From Neckera pumila (taxonomy: Eukaryota; Streptophyta; Bryopsida; Hypnales; Neckeraceae), in assembly GCA_963969595.1 (NCBI GenBank), contig OZ018412.1, positions 15,254,501-15,318,500 of the forward strand: a stretch of DNA of 64,000 nt, given 5' to 3'. Numbering within the stretch: the stretch's first letter is position 1; every line of letters starts with the position of its first letter. The notes beneath the pieces are model-generated. The model was not told where the DNA came from. It did not search any database and was given only the letters and a program-made list of their open reading frames with translations. Below are positions 20,173 through 32,036 of the stretch, piece after piece. The position numbers and the translations under genes are program-made.

Positions 20173-21151
20173 AGGTAGGAGGTCCATAAAGCGCTCAATC
20201 TCTAAAAGTGTTCACCTACTAAGGTAGTCAACCTGTTTCTGATCATCCCCCATTTCGGTGGTATAGGCTCTTGTATTTCCAACCATAGCTCCATTGCATT
20301 TTCAACAGCTCATGCAAAGCAAGACATAATGTCCGGGAGGTGTACATTGAAACATAGAATGATCACAACTTGTACATTGAAAGCCACAATTATAACTGAC
20401 ATCAGCCTATGATTGAAAATACAACAACCTATAGATCACTCTCATTGAGCTTAATTTAATTGGAATTGAACTATTATATTAATAGAGTACAAATTTAAGC
20501 ATAAAATATGTAATCCTTCCAAACTCTATTTCTACATATGAGAAAAATTCCCATCTAAACAAACTCACATTCCACATACGGGAAATTGCTTAAGTGATTG
20601 GAAATGGATCGGTTACCTTAAATCATACTTTTTTGGTATTTGTTGGAGCCCAAAGAAATCCAGTATTTTGATTGCAAAATAGCTATGGTACCAACTCAAA
20701 GTACCAATCAAAATTTTCTATTTATTTGGATTCCAACCCAAAGTTTTTTGGTATATACAGGTCCTAAGTCATCTTTTTTAAAAAGGGCCACATGTCATCT
20801 TGTGAATGGTATGAGTTGGAGTGGACCCTTGAGAATATGATGTAGAAATTCAATTTCAACAGCTAGGTGACAAATCAAACCTTCACATACAATTTTTTGT
20901 TTTCTCATTGCACTAGCAATATACAAATAGTGTACATTTCGAGAGGTGTACACTTTTAGTGACCATTTGTGTTTCAACTTCCAAAATCCATAACTAATGT
21001 TACGAAGCTCCAGAAAGTATGAAAATGACTTAGATTACATGCCAATTCCATTTGTCTTCCAAAAGAAATTTATTGAAAAAATATTTTAAGAAGTCTAACC
21101 TCCCCAAATAATTTTTAGCTTTTAAATGGGTGCTTTACAAGCCTCCTACCT
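20173..21151. mobile_element. TA-flanked AGGTAGGAGG element (X family) with a nested insertion
   Basis: The left end is TA then AGGTAGGAGGTCCATAAA; the right end is GGGTGCTTTACAAGCC then TCCTACCT. The right part (CCATTTGTCTTCCAAAAG, then CTAACCTCCCCAAAT) also occurs in the copy at 27389-27633. A second element of another family is inserted at 20222-20618. Confidence 0.7.
20222..20618. mobile_element. TA-flanked Y-family MITE nested in the X element
   Basis: TA target sites flank AGGTAGTCAACCTGTTTC and a right end of GAAATGGATCGGTTACCT. Both ends match the element at 26400-26772 in opposite orientation (shared core GGTGGTATAGG and CACTTAAGCAATT). The nesting shows that Y insertion is younger than the X copy. 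Confidence 0.75.
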
Positions 21152-22020
21152 TGGTATGGATCATTGGAATTCTAAACCAGAAAAGTACCCTAGAAGATGA
21201 AGAAGAAGATTTCTAATTTTTAATTGAAAGACCAATAAAAAAATGAAGCGTTTGTTGATATAAGGTAAGGTGCCCATTTGAGGGCCTTTTAAAACAAGGT
21301 GCTTTGAGTATGAGGGCAGAGCATGAAGGCCAAGGGCACTATAATTTCAAGAAGGCATGAGAATATGGTACCTTACATGTCGTAAGACACATGACTAAGG
21401 AAAATTTTGTAAGGGATAATTATGATCATTAGATGACCTCAATTTGAATAGAAAATTTGAGTCACACAATGCCCTTACAAAATGCCTCAATTATCTAAGC
21501 CTTGTTATAGATCCAGATGGTGAATTCCATCCTTGATGCCTTCATTGGGAAGTACGTAGATCCTATAAAGAATTGACTTATCCCTTCCCTCAAGAAATTG
21601 TGAAGCCTATATGTGACTACAAGGCCATTTGACCCTGGGCACCATAGTTGGGTGGACTATGTGACAAGCACTCGCCAACAGACAAATTTGAACTCATGAT
21701 TACTTCATAGTGTGCCAAGGCCAAAGCCACTAAGCCAAGGCCCTAGGTGCTAAAGGTGCCCTTCAATTTAGATGCTTATTGGACAATGTTCAATATAATG
21801 TAGTAAGCATTGAAATTATAGCATGGATTTAGAAAACCTGAGAATTCCATTTTGACCTTTTATCATTTTTGCTATGTAATTTATTACATTGTAAACCAAA
21901 GTTTACTTGTTTTGTAAAAGTCAAAAATGCCCCATATTTTAGATAATAAACTTGTTGTATATTTTATAATTTGAATTTGAAAAAAAAAAAATCCTTTTTC
22001 AACAAGCAACTACACTACAA

Positions 22021-22065
22021 GAGATTATGTCCCAAGAGATTATGTCCCAAGAGATTATGTCCCAA
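22021..22065. repeat. 15-bp tandem repeat, three perfect copies
   Basis: GAGATTATGTCCCAA occurs three times in a row without mismatch. Confidence 0.95.
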
Positions 22066-22363
22066 ATTGTTGTTTGAATAAAGTAGCAACTCAAATTTCC
22101 TTGAGGAAGCTTCTATTAATTCAAAGCCTCTTAACCTTTGGACCAGAGCCAATAGGGTAGTACGTGTGGCTTTTAAAAAAATTCTACAAAATCATGTTTT
22201 GATTCTTTATACATTTATTTATTCTCTACTATTTCTTGAATTAGATATCTACAAAAAGCAATCACAGTAGTTGTAATTTTTGTTTTCCTCAGGCCATTTC
22301 AAACATCCTTCTTTCAAATGAACACATTTTTTATATTTAGCGCATTTATATTCAAATATTAAA

Positions 22364-22938
22364 TTAACCCCTAAAGGACCGAAGGGGTGTCCAAATTTTC
22401 AAAATTGTGAAGATCTCTTATAAAATGCAACTTAGAAGAATATTTTAATGATGACTCTCAAACAATAGTTTTAAAGAGCTATTTATAGATTACATCCATA
22501 CAGTAGATCAACAAAAATATATACCAATATTTTTCAATAAAATTTAAAGCCAAAAAATAGAAATTGCTTCTAAAATCAATTGTAGATTGAATATTTATGA
22601 TTTTAAGAGGTTTCTTTCCTATAAGTTCAAAATATTGAGTTCTAATTTATAGTGATTTTTGAAGATTTTGATTTGATTTTTTGATTCAAGTCATTTTTGA
22701 AGAGTCATTTTGTGAACTGAAAAAAGTTACTTTTTGAAGCTAGACCTCCCAATACCTTTGAACTATAGAATATTTGCAAAGCAAAATCTTTATAATCTGG
22801 ACCGTACAAATGTTAAAGAACGAATATAAGAATCTTTAAACAAAATTGATGGATGAAAAAATGCATTTTGGTGAGTTTAGGATGTATTTCCATTCATTCA
22901 TCGTTCAAAATCTGCACTCATGGTCCTTTGGGGGTTAA
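22364..22938. mobile_element. TTAA-flanked element (575 bp)
   Basis: TTAACCCCTAAAGGACC at the left and TGGTCCTTTGGGGGTTAA at the right. The right 160 bp match, in reverse complement, the truncated copy starting at 37331 (shared words TGCAGATTTTGAAC, ATGCATTTTTTCATCC, CATTTGTACGG). There is no transposase ORF. Confidence 0.88.
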
Positions 22939-23626
22939 AAAATACTTTATATTATATTTAATGTGGTGACATATAAATATAAATGCAAAAGTCACCTAGA
23001 TAATTTCTAATTTAATTCATAAATATGATATAATTAGCTAATTTTATAATACGTATATAAAATATTATATACTGTATAGACTAATTTACGGATCTACCAT
23101 ACCAATGCAAGTATAGCTTTTTTATATAATTCAATGTAATGAAGTATTACATTAAGAATTTCTTTGAAAGTAATATTACTTCAGAATTCAATAAATAAAG
23201 TTGAATAATAATAAAGCACATCTTCTTCAAAATATAAGTCTTTTGAATGACACTATCGTACTTGTTTTCAAAGTCCACAAAATAATAAATTTTAAAAAAA
23301 GGATGACAAAAATATAGTGTGTGTTTTTCAAAAATATTTTTTTTGGATGGAAATTTTTCTTTTGTTTATATTGTGAGCTTCAATCTCAACAAAGTATTCA
23401 AATAATATGAATATCATTTGAAATAGGCAAAATTTGAAGAAGACAACCAACACAAGCTATGTATGAATCATGCATAATCTACATAGACTATGCTTCTTTG
23501 AGTAATTGAAAATAATCAATCTTGTAAAATATTTTCTTTTTCAAAACTTGTTAAAATAACTTTATGTCCAAAATAAGGGAAAACAAATCAAACTAGATAT
23601 AGAAATTGGACAAAAGAAATTGTTTA

Positions 23627-23707
23627 TTAACCCCTAAAGGATGGAGCCCATAACCGTGTAGTCAAATTTGCGTACGTTGAACAGACACTTGGTCCTTTAG
23701 GGGTTAA
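23627..23707. mobile_element. 81-bp TTAA-flanked mini element
   Basis: TTAACCCCTAAAGGATGG to CTTGGTCCTTTAGGGGTTAA. The core before the right end (CGTTGAACAGACAC) resembles the right end of the 16068-16995 element (CGTTGAACGGACAC), so it looks like an internal-deletion derivative of that family. Confidence 0.88.
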
Positions 23708-24055
23708 ATTTGAGTGAGGTGCATTGATTGTTTTATATCACATTTTTCCAAAGTAACAACATTTATTCTAGAACAAAGAAGATACTTCTCACTATCTCTA
23801 TGTAGCTACTAAAGTATTTGCAAAAAGAAAAATTAGTTTTTAAAATTATATATATTTTAGAAAATGCAATATAAAACAAGTCAGCTAAGAATAACAAATA
23901 ATAAACAATGACTTACTTTTTTAAATTCTACATTCATTGTTAGTATATCATAATTTAATTTTAACTATAAGCAATTAAAATTGCAAATATTGGACAAAAC
24001 TAAAAAATGTTGGAAAACCAAGGTTCTTATATGAATTTATATTGATATTGAAGTA

Positions 24056-24222
24056 GGAGAGGCAACCCATTTTTAACCAAAATATTTGAAAACTCTAGGA
24101 AGAATCCAAACACTATTGCTGCACATAAGAAAATTTTCCACCAAAGAAACCATCCTATTACATGCCTGTAATTCCTGAAGTGATTGAAAATGGGTTGTCA
24201 ATTGGGAATGGGTTGCCTCCCC
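24056..24222. mobile_element. 167-bp TA-flanked MITE
   Basis: TA flanks GGAGAGGCAACCCATTTT on the left and GAATGGGTTGCCTCCCC on the right, an inverted repeat of about 15 bp. Confidence 0.7.
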
Positions 24223-25096
24223 TATTGCAAGAATCTTCAAAAATTCTTTCAACATGAAGAATTGTAATAAATTGCAACTTTTGATAAAAATTTAGAAACT
24301 ACAAGTGAATCAGTATTTGTACTATGATCCATATATTGCATATATTTTGTTAGATTGACCATTGTTCTTAACTTTTGACATCATAATCAATTATTTATTT
24401 AAAGATTTCCTTATCATTTAAATATTATGCATTTTTGCGTTTCCATTTGGATTTGCCTATAGTTTTTGTAATGTAAAAAGTTATCTTAGATAAAATTTAG
24501 ATTATAAGATCTAATAAAATAATTGTTTGGTTGTTTTTAAAGTAAAGGTAATTGATTTTGAAGTGAAATCTGCTTACATACTTTGATTTAAATAACAATT
24601 TCATTAAAGATCTATGTAAATACTTGTCGCAAAATATTAAACAATTAATCAAACAACTAAGGAGATACAAATGGATGAATCAAACAGCTTTTGGTCATGA
24701 CTCAATATGTTAAAATCCATTTATCTTTCAAAAGATTCAATTGGCTCTATTAAGGGCCACTGGCAATTATTGGAATTGTTATAAGTTTCCAAAAGGCCTA
24801 ATATAAAATGGTATACTAATATATGAATGTATGTGTTCTATACTACTTTTACTATCGAAACGTTGCATCAATGGCCTTTGATCTAGTACACATTGGCTCA
24901 TTGTCATTACAAATAGACACTTAATTCACACCGGCCTTCTTTGAAGACCGGAGTTTCTATCTACTATTGAAACTAATTTGTGATGGTTCCTATTTTAATA
25001 TGTAGGAAAATGCTTAACATTTTGAAGTTATATTTAGTATTTATTGTTGAAGTGCTAATGGAATGTAGAATATCATTTAAAACAAACAAATAAACT

Positions 25097-28000
25097 CTAC
25101 ATATTATGAACAAGTGTAGATAACACCAACTCTTGTACAAATTTTGCACGTTTTTCTTTTTCTTTTTCTTTTTGTTTGTCGATGGTCAATAATATATCAA
25201 CACTGGATGTCAAAAATCACATTCCTTTCAAAATTTTACATATATCTTAAACATAATTAAATTTTTGCTATTGTTTCTAGAATTAAAATGAAACTAGTGG
25301 TAGTAAAAATGCCACAAACAATATTTTAAATCACATTGGAAAAGATATAAGATGAAAACGCGATGAAATATTTCAAAAATGACATACCTAGGTTTGAGTT
25401 GTTGGCTTAGCGATGGAGTAGCTTTTTTTGGTGCAACTTTTTCAAAAATATCCAAAGTTGGTATTGGAGCATTGATAATATCAATTAAAGGAATATTATA
25501 TACTAAAGTAGCACAAAGCGGATCAATTGGATTGGCTATAAGACCACCAATTTGAGAAGTGGTTTCAAGTAGGTCTCCTAAATTTGCCTCACCCAACTCT
25601 TTGCCTAAAACAGACATTGTTGCATTTGAAGGTGCACCAGCTCTTTTGAATTTTCTCCGTCGATGCATGTAGAAATTTGTTAAAGATTTTACAAATATAT
25701 ACCAACTTGATTTTCTTATTAAAATGAATAATTACTTATATCCAATATTCAATTGTTAATTATGGTCCTTGTCTAATCTCATAATCTTGTACTTCAATGA
25801 GTATGTGCTTTGTGATTGATCTAGATGATCTATTAACTAAGGCAGGCACTCCAAAACCGCCATCATTACTCTGGATACACCTCCAAAGTTAATATGTGCC
25901 TATGCAAAAGAAACAATTTTAAAACTTCTACCAATAAAAACTTTGACCCTTCATAACTTTTGTATACAGTATCCAAATGCCATGTTCTTGAGCAAGTGCA
26001 ACCTCCCCTTCTCACTTGCCAATAAGAAAACTTGGTGATTTGGCTAGTTTAACAATAATAAATAGGCACAGTAAGGTAGACACATCCATTTCCATCCCTT
26101 TTAGAACTTTTCCCTCATGTATCAATGGTGCGCATTTTCTTTGTAGAATGTACCAGTGAAATACATGAAAACAGAATTGGATGCAAGGGTCGGAATAGAT
26201 GCGTCTACTTTAGCAACAAAAGTGGCGGTTTAAGGGGTGCCCACCTTAAATTGAACCCCATTTTCTAAAGCATGTCAAAAAGCTACTTGTATTTAAATGA
26301 AGTTAGTAGTGAACAATTCTTTTTTTAATGGATTGAACTAACTACTAGCACCGACAGTGATAAAAGAAATGAAAAGTTGCATGCAATGTGGGCATCTTAG
26401 GTAACCAACCCATTTCCAACCACTTAAGCAATTATGCATATTTGGAGCCCAGTTTTTTTGAGTGCGGAATTTTTCCCGTGTACGGAAATAGAGTTTGGAA
26501 GGTTTACATATTTTTCCACAATTGTCTTACAAAAACGTAATTACTATGAATGTTTTAGAGAAAGATTTTGTGACATATGATGGTGATATAGACCTTTTTA
26601 TTTTTGACCATAGGCTGATTGCAAAATTGACCAAGGGTTGGTAGCAATATTGACCACCTTGCAACCAATCAAATTGTGCTACAATTGCTCCGGGAATTGA
26701 GCCACAAATTCACGGAAAGACAACAACCTATACCACCAAAATGGGAGGTGATCAGAAATGGGTCGGCTACCTTTGACACCATTCCATAGGTATCCGGTCA
26801 AAGGTTTCCATGGATTCAAGCAAAATTTTGCTTTACCTAAGTTAACGCTTTTCAAAGCACATGGAATTGATAAGATTCCTCAAGCAACACTGACTTGCAC
26901 CTCCAGCCTAGACATTCAGTACATTTGCAGTTGGAAGGAATTTAAAAGACTTTATATGATCAAAGGATATCTTAAAATACTGGCCATGTTGTTGAGATAT
27001 TTGTCCGGCGACGACGTCCTTCACAATCTTTGATGCACATATTGGACATGTCTGCAAGCATTCACTTCAATTCCATTTTAGTTTTTTTAAAATTCTAAAC
27101 AAGTTCTTTGGGATCCACAAACACCAACCAACTGAGGTGGCTCCTCAAAACCCAACTGAACCCTAGAAAGACACGGCATACACTAAGTATCCAATGGATG
27201 GCAAAGAATCCTTCTATATAAGGACAAAAGTGCAGATGTTCGTCCTTGGACTTTTCTATGAAAAGGGAAGGTCTTGCACAATAGTTTGACCTCCAATGAA
27301 ATTTGTTGAGTTTCTCTATGCAAAATGATCCATATGGTACCAAAAAAGTTGTGTTTTCACGATGACCAACCCGTCCTTCTCGGGTGGAAGGTAGGAGGAG
27401 GAGGTCCAATCAAGCAATCAAGAGTCTCTAAAAGCGTCCACCTCCTAAAAAATGTACCCTCATTGTACATTCCACAAAGCTCTAGAAAGATGCAACAAAT
27501 TGGGTTAGATGCCACTCTTTGAACTCCATTTGTCTTTCAAAGAAACTTTACTGAAAACTATAATTTCAAGAAGTCGAACCTCCCCAAATTAAATTTCCAG
27601 CTCTGAAATGGACGCTTTTATGGACCTCCTACCGAAGTTAACTTACACAAATATCGGGACAAAATAGTGAAATTCAGTTGCTTCTCACAAATTTCTCCAC
27701 ATTCTACACTATATAAATATTTATTATTTGTCTACAAGAATGCACTACAGTTTAGAATTAAGTACTGATGTAATTGGGACTTATGAACCTCCATATGTAG
27801 AAACAAAAATATTTATAGAAATATTTATTGACTTTGTGAGCTTGTAAAGTAACTTTCTTGAAATAAAGCAACCTAATTGTTCAATTAGGCAACCTAATTT
27901 CACTACACAAAAATAGTTGCCTTACCCCAAGAAAGTTACTTTACAAGCCATCAAAGTCAACAAATACTTCTACAGATATTTCCATTTGTACACATGGAAG

Positions 28001-31000
28001 TTCATGAGTCCCACAATTACATCAATATCCAATTCAAATAGTAGTGCATTCTGGTACACAATAGCAGTAAATATATTTATACAGTGTCAAATGTTGAGAA
28101 ATTAGTATGGGGCAACCTACTTTCACCGTATTTTATGTAGTTCTCAGATGAACTGCCTGCCAGAAGCAAGCCAGGTTCCTGCTTTGACTAAAAAAGTATT
28201 GAAAAAACAATCCATAAACTAGTGTCAGGGTTGGGGATGATCGAACTGATCAAGTGTTCGATCGAGCAAAAGTGCGGAACATGCTCCAAGTGGAAGCCCC
28301 AGTATAGATCTAGATGAGCTTAGATCTGGACCTTGAATATCAAATCAGTTCAATCTGCGCAACTTGCGGCAATCAAATCTAAAAGTAATTGGCAGGGAGG
28401 AGGGAGGGAGGCTTCCACTTGCCCGTAAACCACTCGCAGGACTTTTCCCGTTCATTCTGCGGGGAAGTTTCTGTGCCGTAATGTCCGATTACGCGGGCAA
28501 ACCCGCATAATCGGGGATTAAGGATTTTTCATCCGGCTCCAATTTATCATCTGGGTTTTCATTGAATTTTGCTTGTGCTTTACGTCGGCAATATCCTTAT
28601 CATTGGGCATTGCCCTATACTAATTTCACGAAAGATCAGAATTGGAACTACAGTAGAAAGCAAGTCTGACGGAGAACAAATGCACACTTGATGCAGTCAC
28701 AACTTGCTTCGGCACTGTCTAACTGCCCCTTTGCAATTGACCCATTGCTGTAGAGAACACTTAATAAGTTAACCTCTCAAGAACCACAAGGCCACCAAGT
28801 GGCTTGTGCAACATGGGTTTTGCACCCCTCGTGGTCTTTAGGGTTAACATTCTTGAATGGGAAGGCAAGGTCCTTCTAATGTAGCTGGCCTTCATAATGC
28901 CAAGTCTGGTTTTCAAGGCAGATTTAGCACCATTCCATTGGATAGTCAAAAAGCGTTATAACTAACAATGCAGTCCCTCTTTCTACACACTTAGATTTGC
29001 GGAAAGTACAGAAACAAACGATTGGGATGAACTATTAGACCTGGCATTATGTCCCATACTTAATTCATAGTAGTTAGACTTCTTGGAATATTTTTGGAAA
29101 AATGGAGTGGCCACATCAAATCCCAAGTTGTTTCATAGTTTTAGGAGCTTTGTGGAATTAGTTGTGAATTTTTGAAGTTGAAAAGCAATGGTTAATAAAA
29201 GCATCCACATCTTGAAATATACATTATTTGTACATTATTGGTGTAGTGAGAAAACAAAATGTACAAATAGCGTATATTTCTTGAAGTGGATGCTCTTAGA
29301 GCGCTTTACAAACTTCCTACCTTATAGTGAGCTACATTTTCAATATAATAAAAAAAATACCTCATATCATAGTGGTATACAATAAGTTACACGAGCAAGC
29401 TTGCATACAAGAGTGGCAAAAATTTGTATTCATATTGAGCTCAATCTAGTGACACATAATCTCTCAATTTTGATCAATATTGCACCTCTTAAAATAGGTG
29501 CAAAATGGTCTCATATTCTATATGTATATGGTGTTGTGTTTGAGCATGATAAGGATTTTATACTATAATGACATCCAGTTGAAAGATGCCTATTGTTGAA
29601 TTATCAATTTAGTGGTATATGTCTTGCCATATTTAAGTACTTCATTTGTATTCTAGGAGTCAAATATAGTACCATATCTATGGTTTCCCACAAGTCTTTA
29701 AGGATTAGGAACTGAACAATAGTACAATGGTTGCAATATTTGCAACCACATCCTTGTTGCACTACAAACAAATAAATTACTTTATACAATTTGCTTGAAC
29801 TAGATTTTTAATTTAAGAGTGTTTTCAAATCTTAGATGAAAATATGCAAGGATGAATGTATAACCATCCAAATGGATGTGATAGAGGGTCATGCCACTAT
29901 GCACTTAATATAATAGATATGCAAGTGGAGAAGATTGAATGTATTGAACTACAACTACAAAAACTGCAAAAAAAAATATTTTTTGATTGTATATTTGAAA
30001 CAACAATAAAAATTGTAGTAAAGTACTTGTTGTAAATTGTATACAAAAACTACAATAAGAAATATGATACATTTATTATAGACTTGATTAATACACTATA
30101 GTAAATTTTGAAGATAAAACTGTGAAAATAGTTTAGAAAGCAGATATTGGATAGAAAAATTCACTCTTAGAATTTGTCATTGCATATTATTTGATGTCCC
30201 AAAAGCTATCTTCCAATAGCAAGCTCAACACAATTTAATTAAAGTTTTGAGGATTTAAAGTGCCATGTGTTATCAATATTATTATTGATTGAAATATTTT
30301 AAAAGTTCACAATAACAAAAAAGACAATTTGATTTTATTAAGCAAAGTATTGGACTTGCATCAATATTTTGTCATGAGGGAGATTACTTTCTCAAAATGG
30401 TTTCACAATTTTCACATTTCTTTCAAATTTAAAGAACTGTATGCACAAAAGATTTAGTTATAGAACTTACAACAACCTTGGAGTCAACGTTGTGCTCATT
30501 TTCAAGGTGCACACTCAATGCACTAGAATCAAACTCTTCATGACAGGATGGGCAAGACAATTCAGCTTTTATGTCCACATCCTTGGTTTCGACTTCATCA
30601 ATGTTGATTTGCCCATCTACAATAGAGGCAAAGATCAATCTGCATTACATATTGATTTGTCAAACTGCAATAAAGGCATTTTGTGAATGATTATGCAATA
30701 TTTTTATGCTTGTAAATGATGAGGCGGACTAAAAGTGTCTAATGGATGACATAGAATCTTTTTATATACAACAAAAGTGGAGATGTTCATCCTTGAAATT
30801 TGATATGAAAAGAGAAGGTTTTGCATAGTAGTTTGACCTCCAATGAAACTATTCTTGAGGATTCTTTTAAGCAAATGATTCACTTGGTATCAAGAAGGAT
30901 GATTTCTACGTTGACTGAGCCGGCATTTCAAGGTTAAAGGGTAATATCAAATGTGAAATGCTATGAATATTATCTATAATGTATTAAATTTTAAATGACA

Positions 31001-32036
31001 ATTGCCATGAATCTATATCAAAATTACTTAAAACTTTACTTTTCAATTTTATCATCCCTTCAAGGATTAGGAAGACTCTCTTTTTGGTCTCATATTTTTA
31101 GTGCTTTTATCAAGATGTTTATTTATTCAAAAGTGTATTTTTATGAACCAATACATCTACAGTTCTTCACTCAGTTTTATGCTATGAGTACTTTTTGCAT
31201 TTTAATTGTACTTTGTATAATGTGTTTAATCAAAATGGTCACTTCAAAACCATACATCCCTTGTCTTTAAAGGGTTAAAAAAACAATAAAATTTAGAAGT
31301 CAAAATGGTATAATTGGTTTAGATTGTGAAAAAAAATATAAACTAAATTTTTTTTTACTTTCTATACTTATTATTTTTATAAAACTAAATGCATTTCAAA
31401 ATATTGAGCTTACATTTTTTATTTTGCTTTCAAAATGTGACTAGACTAGTTTTTGCTTTTTCAACACTTCCATAAAAAAACTCAACTTTTGAATGATTTA
31501 AATTTTTTATAATTATGTTATACCAAATGTCTACTTTAGTTTAGAATGGTTGGAAGAGAAGCATGACGAGGATGAATAGATAATGCAATCAAAAAACTTT
31601 TTAGTCTAAATGGTATAGAACACATAGGAAATATTTATATTTTTAATCCATCATTTCATAACCAAATTTTTTATCAAGTAAATGAGTGAATATGGTTTAC
31701 TGATTATTGTGAGTGAAATGAGTCTTTGTTTTTTTGTCAGTGAGCAAAATGTATAATGAAGAAGCTTTGGAGTACATATGTATCTCCCTCAACAAATACA
31801 AAGATTATGGTTCTTGCTAAACAATTTAAAATATAAATGTACTCCACTTTTTCCGCTTGAAATTGCTAATTAGAACTATAAATGAATGAATATGGGTATT
31901 TTGATGTTGTAATATTCTTACAACATTGTAAATTCAATGAGGATTTTGTCTTACCTACTGTAGCTTGAAATGGTTGTAGAGATTGAAGATTTTTTGTGCT
32001 CAACACTTTTGTGCTCCAAATCTCTCCATGTTCCAT
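25097..32036 (-). CDS. Di19: Di19-type zinc-finger protein, diverged copy with MITE-expanded introns, 231 aa
   Basis: Exons on the minus strand: 31955-32036, 30471-30616, 26971-27051, 25388-25668, 25097-25202. The join is 696 nt, open from ATG to TAG, and every intron has the same phase as in the 51182-53057 gene. Blocks: MEHGEIWSTK start; finger one C49-P-S-C52 with H64 and H69; finger two C78-P-I-C81 with H98; then MHRRRKFKRAG (basic, possible nuclear signal) and the C-terminal RAKFVQELVLSTL typical of Di19. In finger two the expected first histidine is Gln93 (His90 in the other copy). Introns are 1338, 3419, 1302 and 185 nt, most of the growth coming from MITEs. Intron 3 is U12-type. The intact frame despite strong divergence argues for a working gene, but expression is unproven. 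Known Di19 proteins are drought-linked transcriptional regulators. Confidence 0.82.
25840..26246. mobile_element. TA-flanked W-family MITE in the U12 intron
   Basis: TA, AGGCAGGCACTCCAAAACCG at the left; the right end reads TGGCGGTTTAAGGGGTGCCC then ACCT, TA. Ends form an imperfect inverted repeat. A relative lies at 41345-41926 (shared ATACACCTC, CTTCCTAACTTTTGCAT-like and TGCCAAGTTCTT-like words). Confidence 0.75.
26400..26772. mobile_element. Y-family MITE in the U12 intron
   Basis: Ends GGTAACCAACCCATTTCC and AAATGGGTCGGCTACCT. It is the inverted relative of 20222-20618, matching over both ends and the ACCTATACCACC core. The ORF at 26758-27033 is not a gene: it runs from this element into a Di19 exon on the other strand. 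Confidence 0.75.
27389..27633. mobile_element. X-family MITE in intron 2 of the Di19 copy
   Basis: Left end AGGTAGGAGGAGGAGGTCC, right end GACGCTTTTATGGACC then TCCTACC, forming an inverted repeat. The interior CCATTTGTCTTTCAAAG and CGAACCTCCCCAAAT match the 20173-21151 copy. Confidence 0.75.
27657..28139. mobile_element. V-family foldback MITE in intron 2 of the Di19 copy
   Basis: Left arm ACAAAATAGTGAAATTCAG and later CATTCTACACTATATAAATA. The right arm carries the reverse complements (ATTTATACAGTGTCAAATG, GGCAACCTACTTTCACC). The same CATTCTACACTATATAAATA words occur at 61448-61687. There is no ORF. Confidence 0.7.
28486..28516. repeat. Small GC-rich hairpin
   Basis: CCGATTACGCGGG, a CAAA loop, then CCCGCATAATCGG: a 13-bp stem with one bulge or mismatch. 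It lies in a GC-richer stretch (about 28140-28700) inside intron 2. Function unknown. Confidence 0.6.
28769..28847. mobile_element. 79-bp TTAA-flanked MITE in intron 2 of the Di19 copy
   Basis: TTAACCTCTCAAGAACC to GTGGTCTTTAGGGTTAA, with the core GGCCACCAAGTGGCTTGTGC. Its length equals that of the 10755-10833 copy and the core is colinear, so these are two members of one short family. Confidence 0.85.
29040..29322. mobile_element. X-family MITE, left end lost
   Basis: Right end GCGCTTTACAAACTTCCTACCT. The interior has an inverted repeat, AGCATCCACATCTTGAAATA against TATTTCTTGAAGTGGATGCT, enclosing TTTGTACATT and AATGTACAAAT. The left end is not clear. Confidence 0.6.

Larger units (their letters stand above)
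15607..25096. other. MITE-rich intergenic region without genes
   Basis: About 9.5 kb of strongly AT-rich DNA between the kinase upstream region and the 3' end of the minus-strand Di19 gene. All long ORFs are short, A/T-skewed and lack known domains. The separate entries below (TTAA elements, TA-flanked elements, short tandem repeats) account for a large share. A degenerate repeat pair at about 15871-16003 and 20760-20890 shares CTTGTGAATGGT, GTAGAAATT and ACCTTCAC in the same order. Nothing else was identified. Confidence 0.6.
25669..26970 (-). other. U12-type AT-AC intron, expanded (1302 nt)
   Basis: On the minus strand the intron starts ATATCCTTTGATC right after the codon AAG and ends AATCTTTAACAAATTTCTAC before ATGCATCG. 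These are the U12 donor (ATATCCTT), the branch site (TCTTTAAC, about 11 nt before the end) and an AC acceptor. The compact paralogue has the same intron at the same codon. Two MITEs sit inside (25840-26246 and 26400-26772). Confidence 0.85.
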
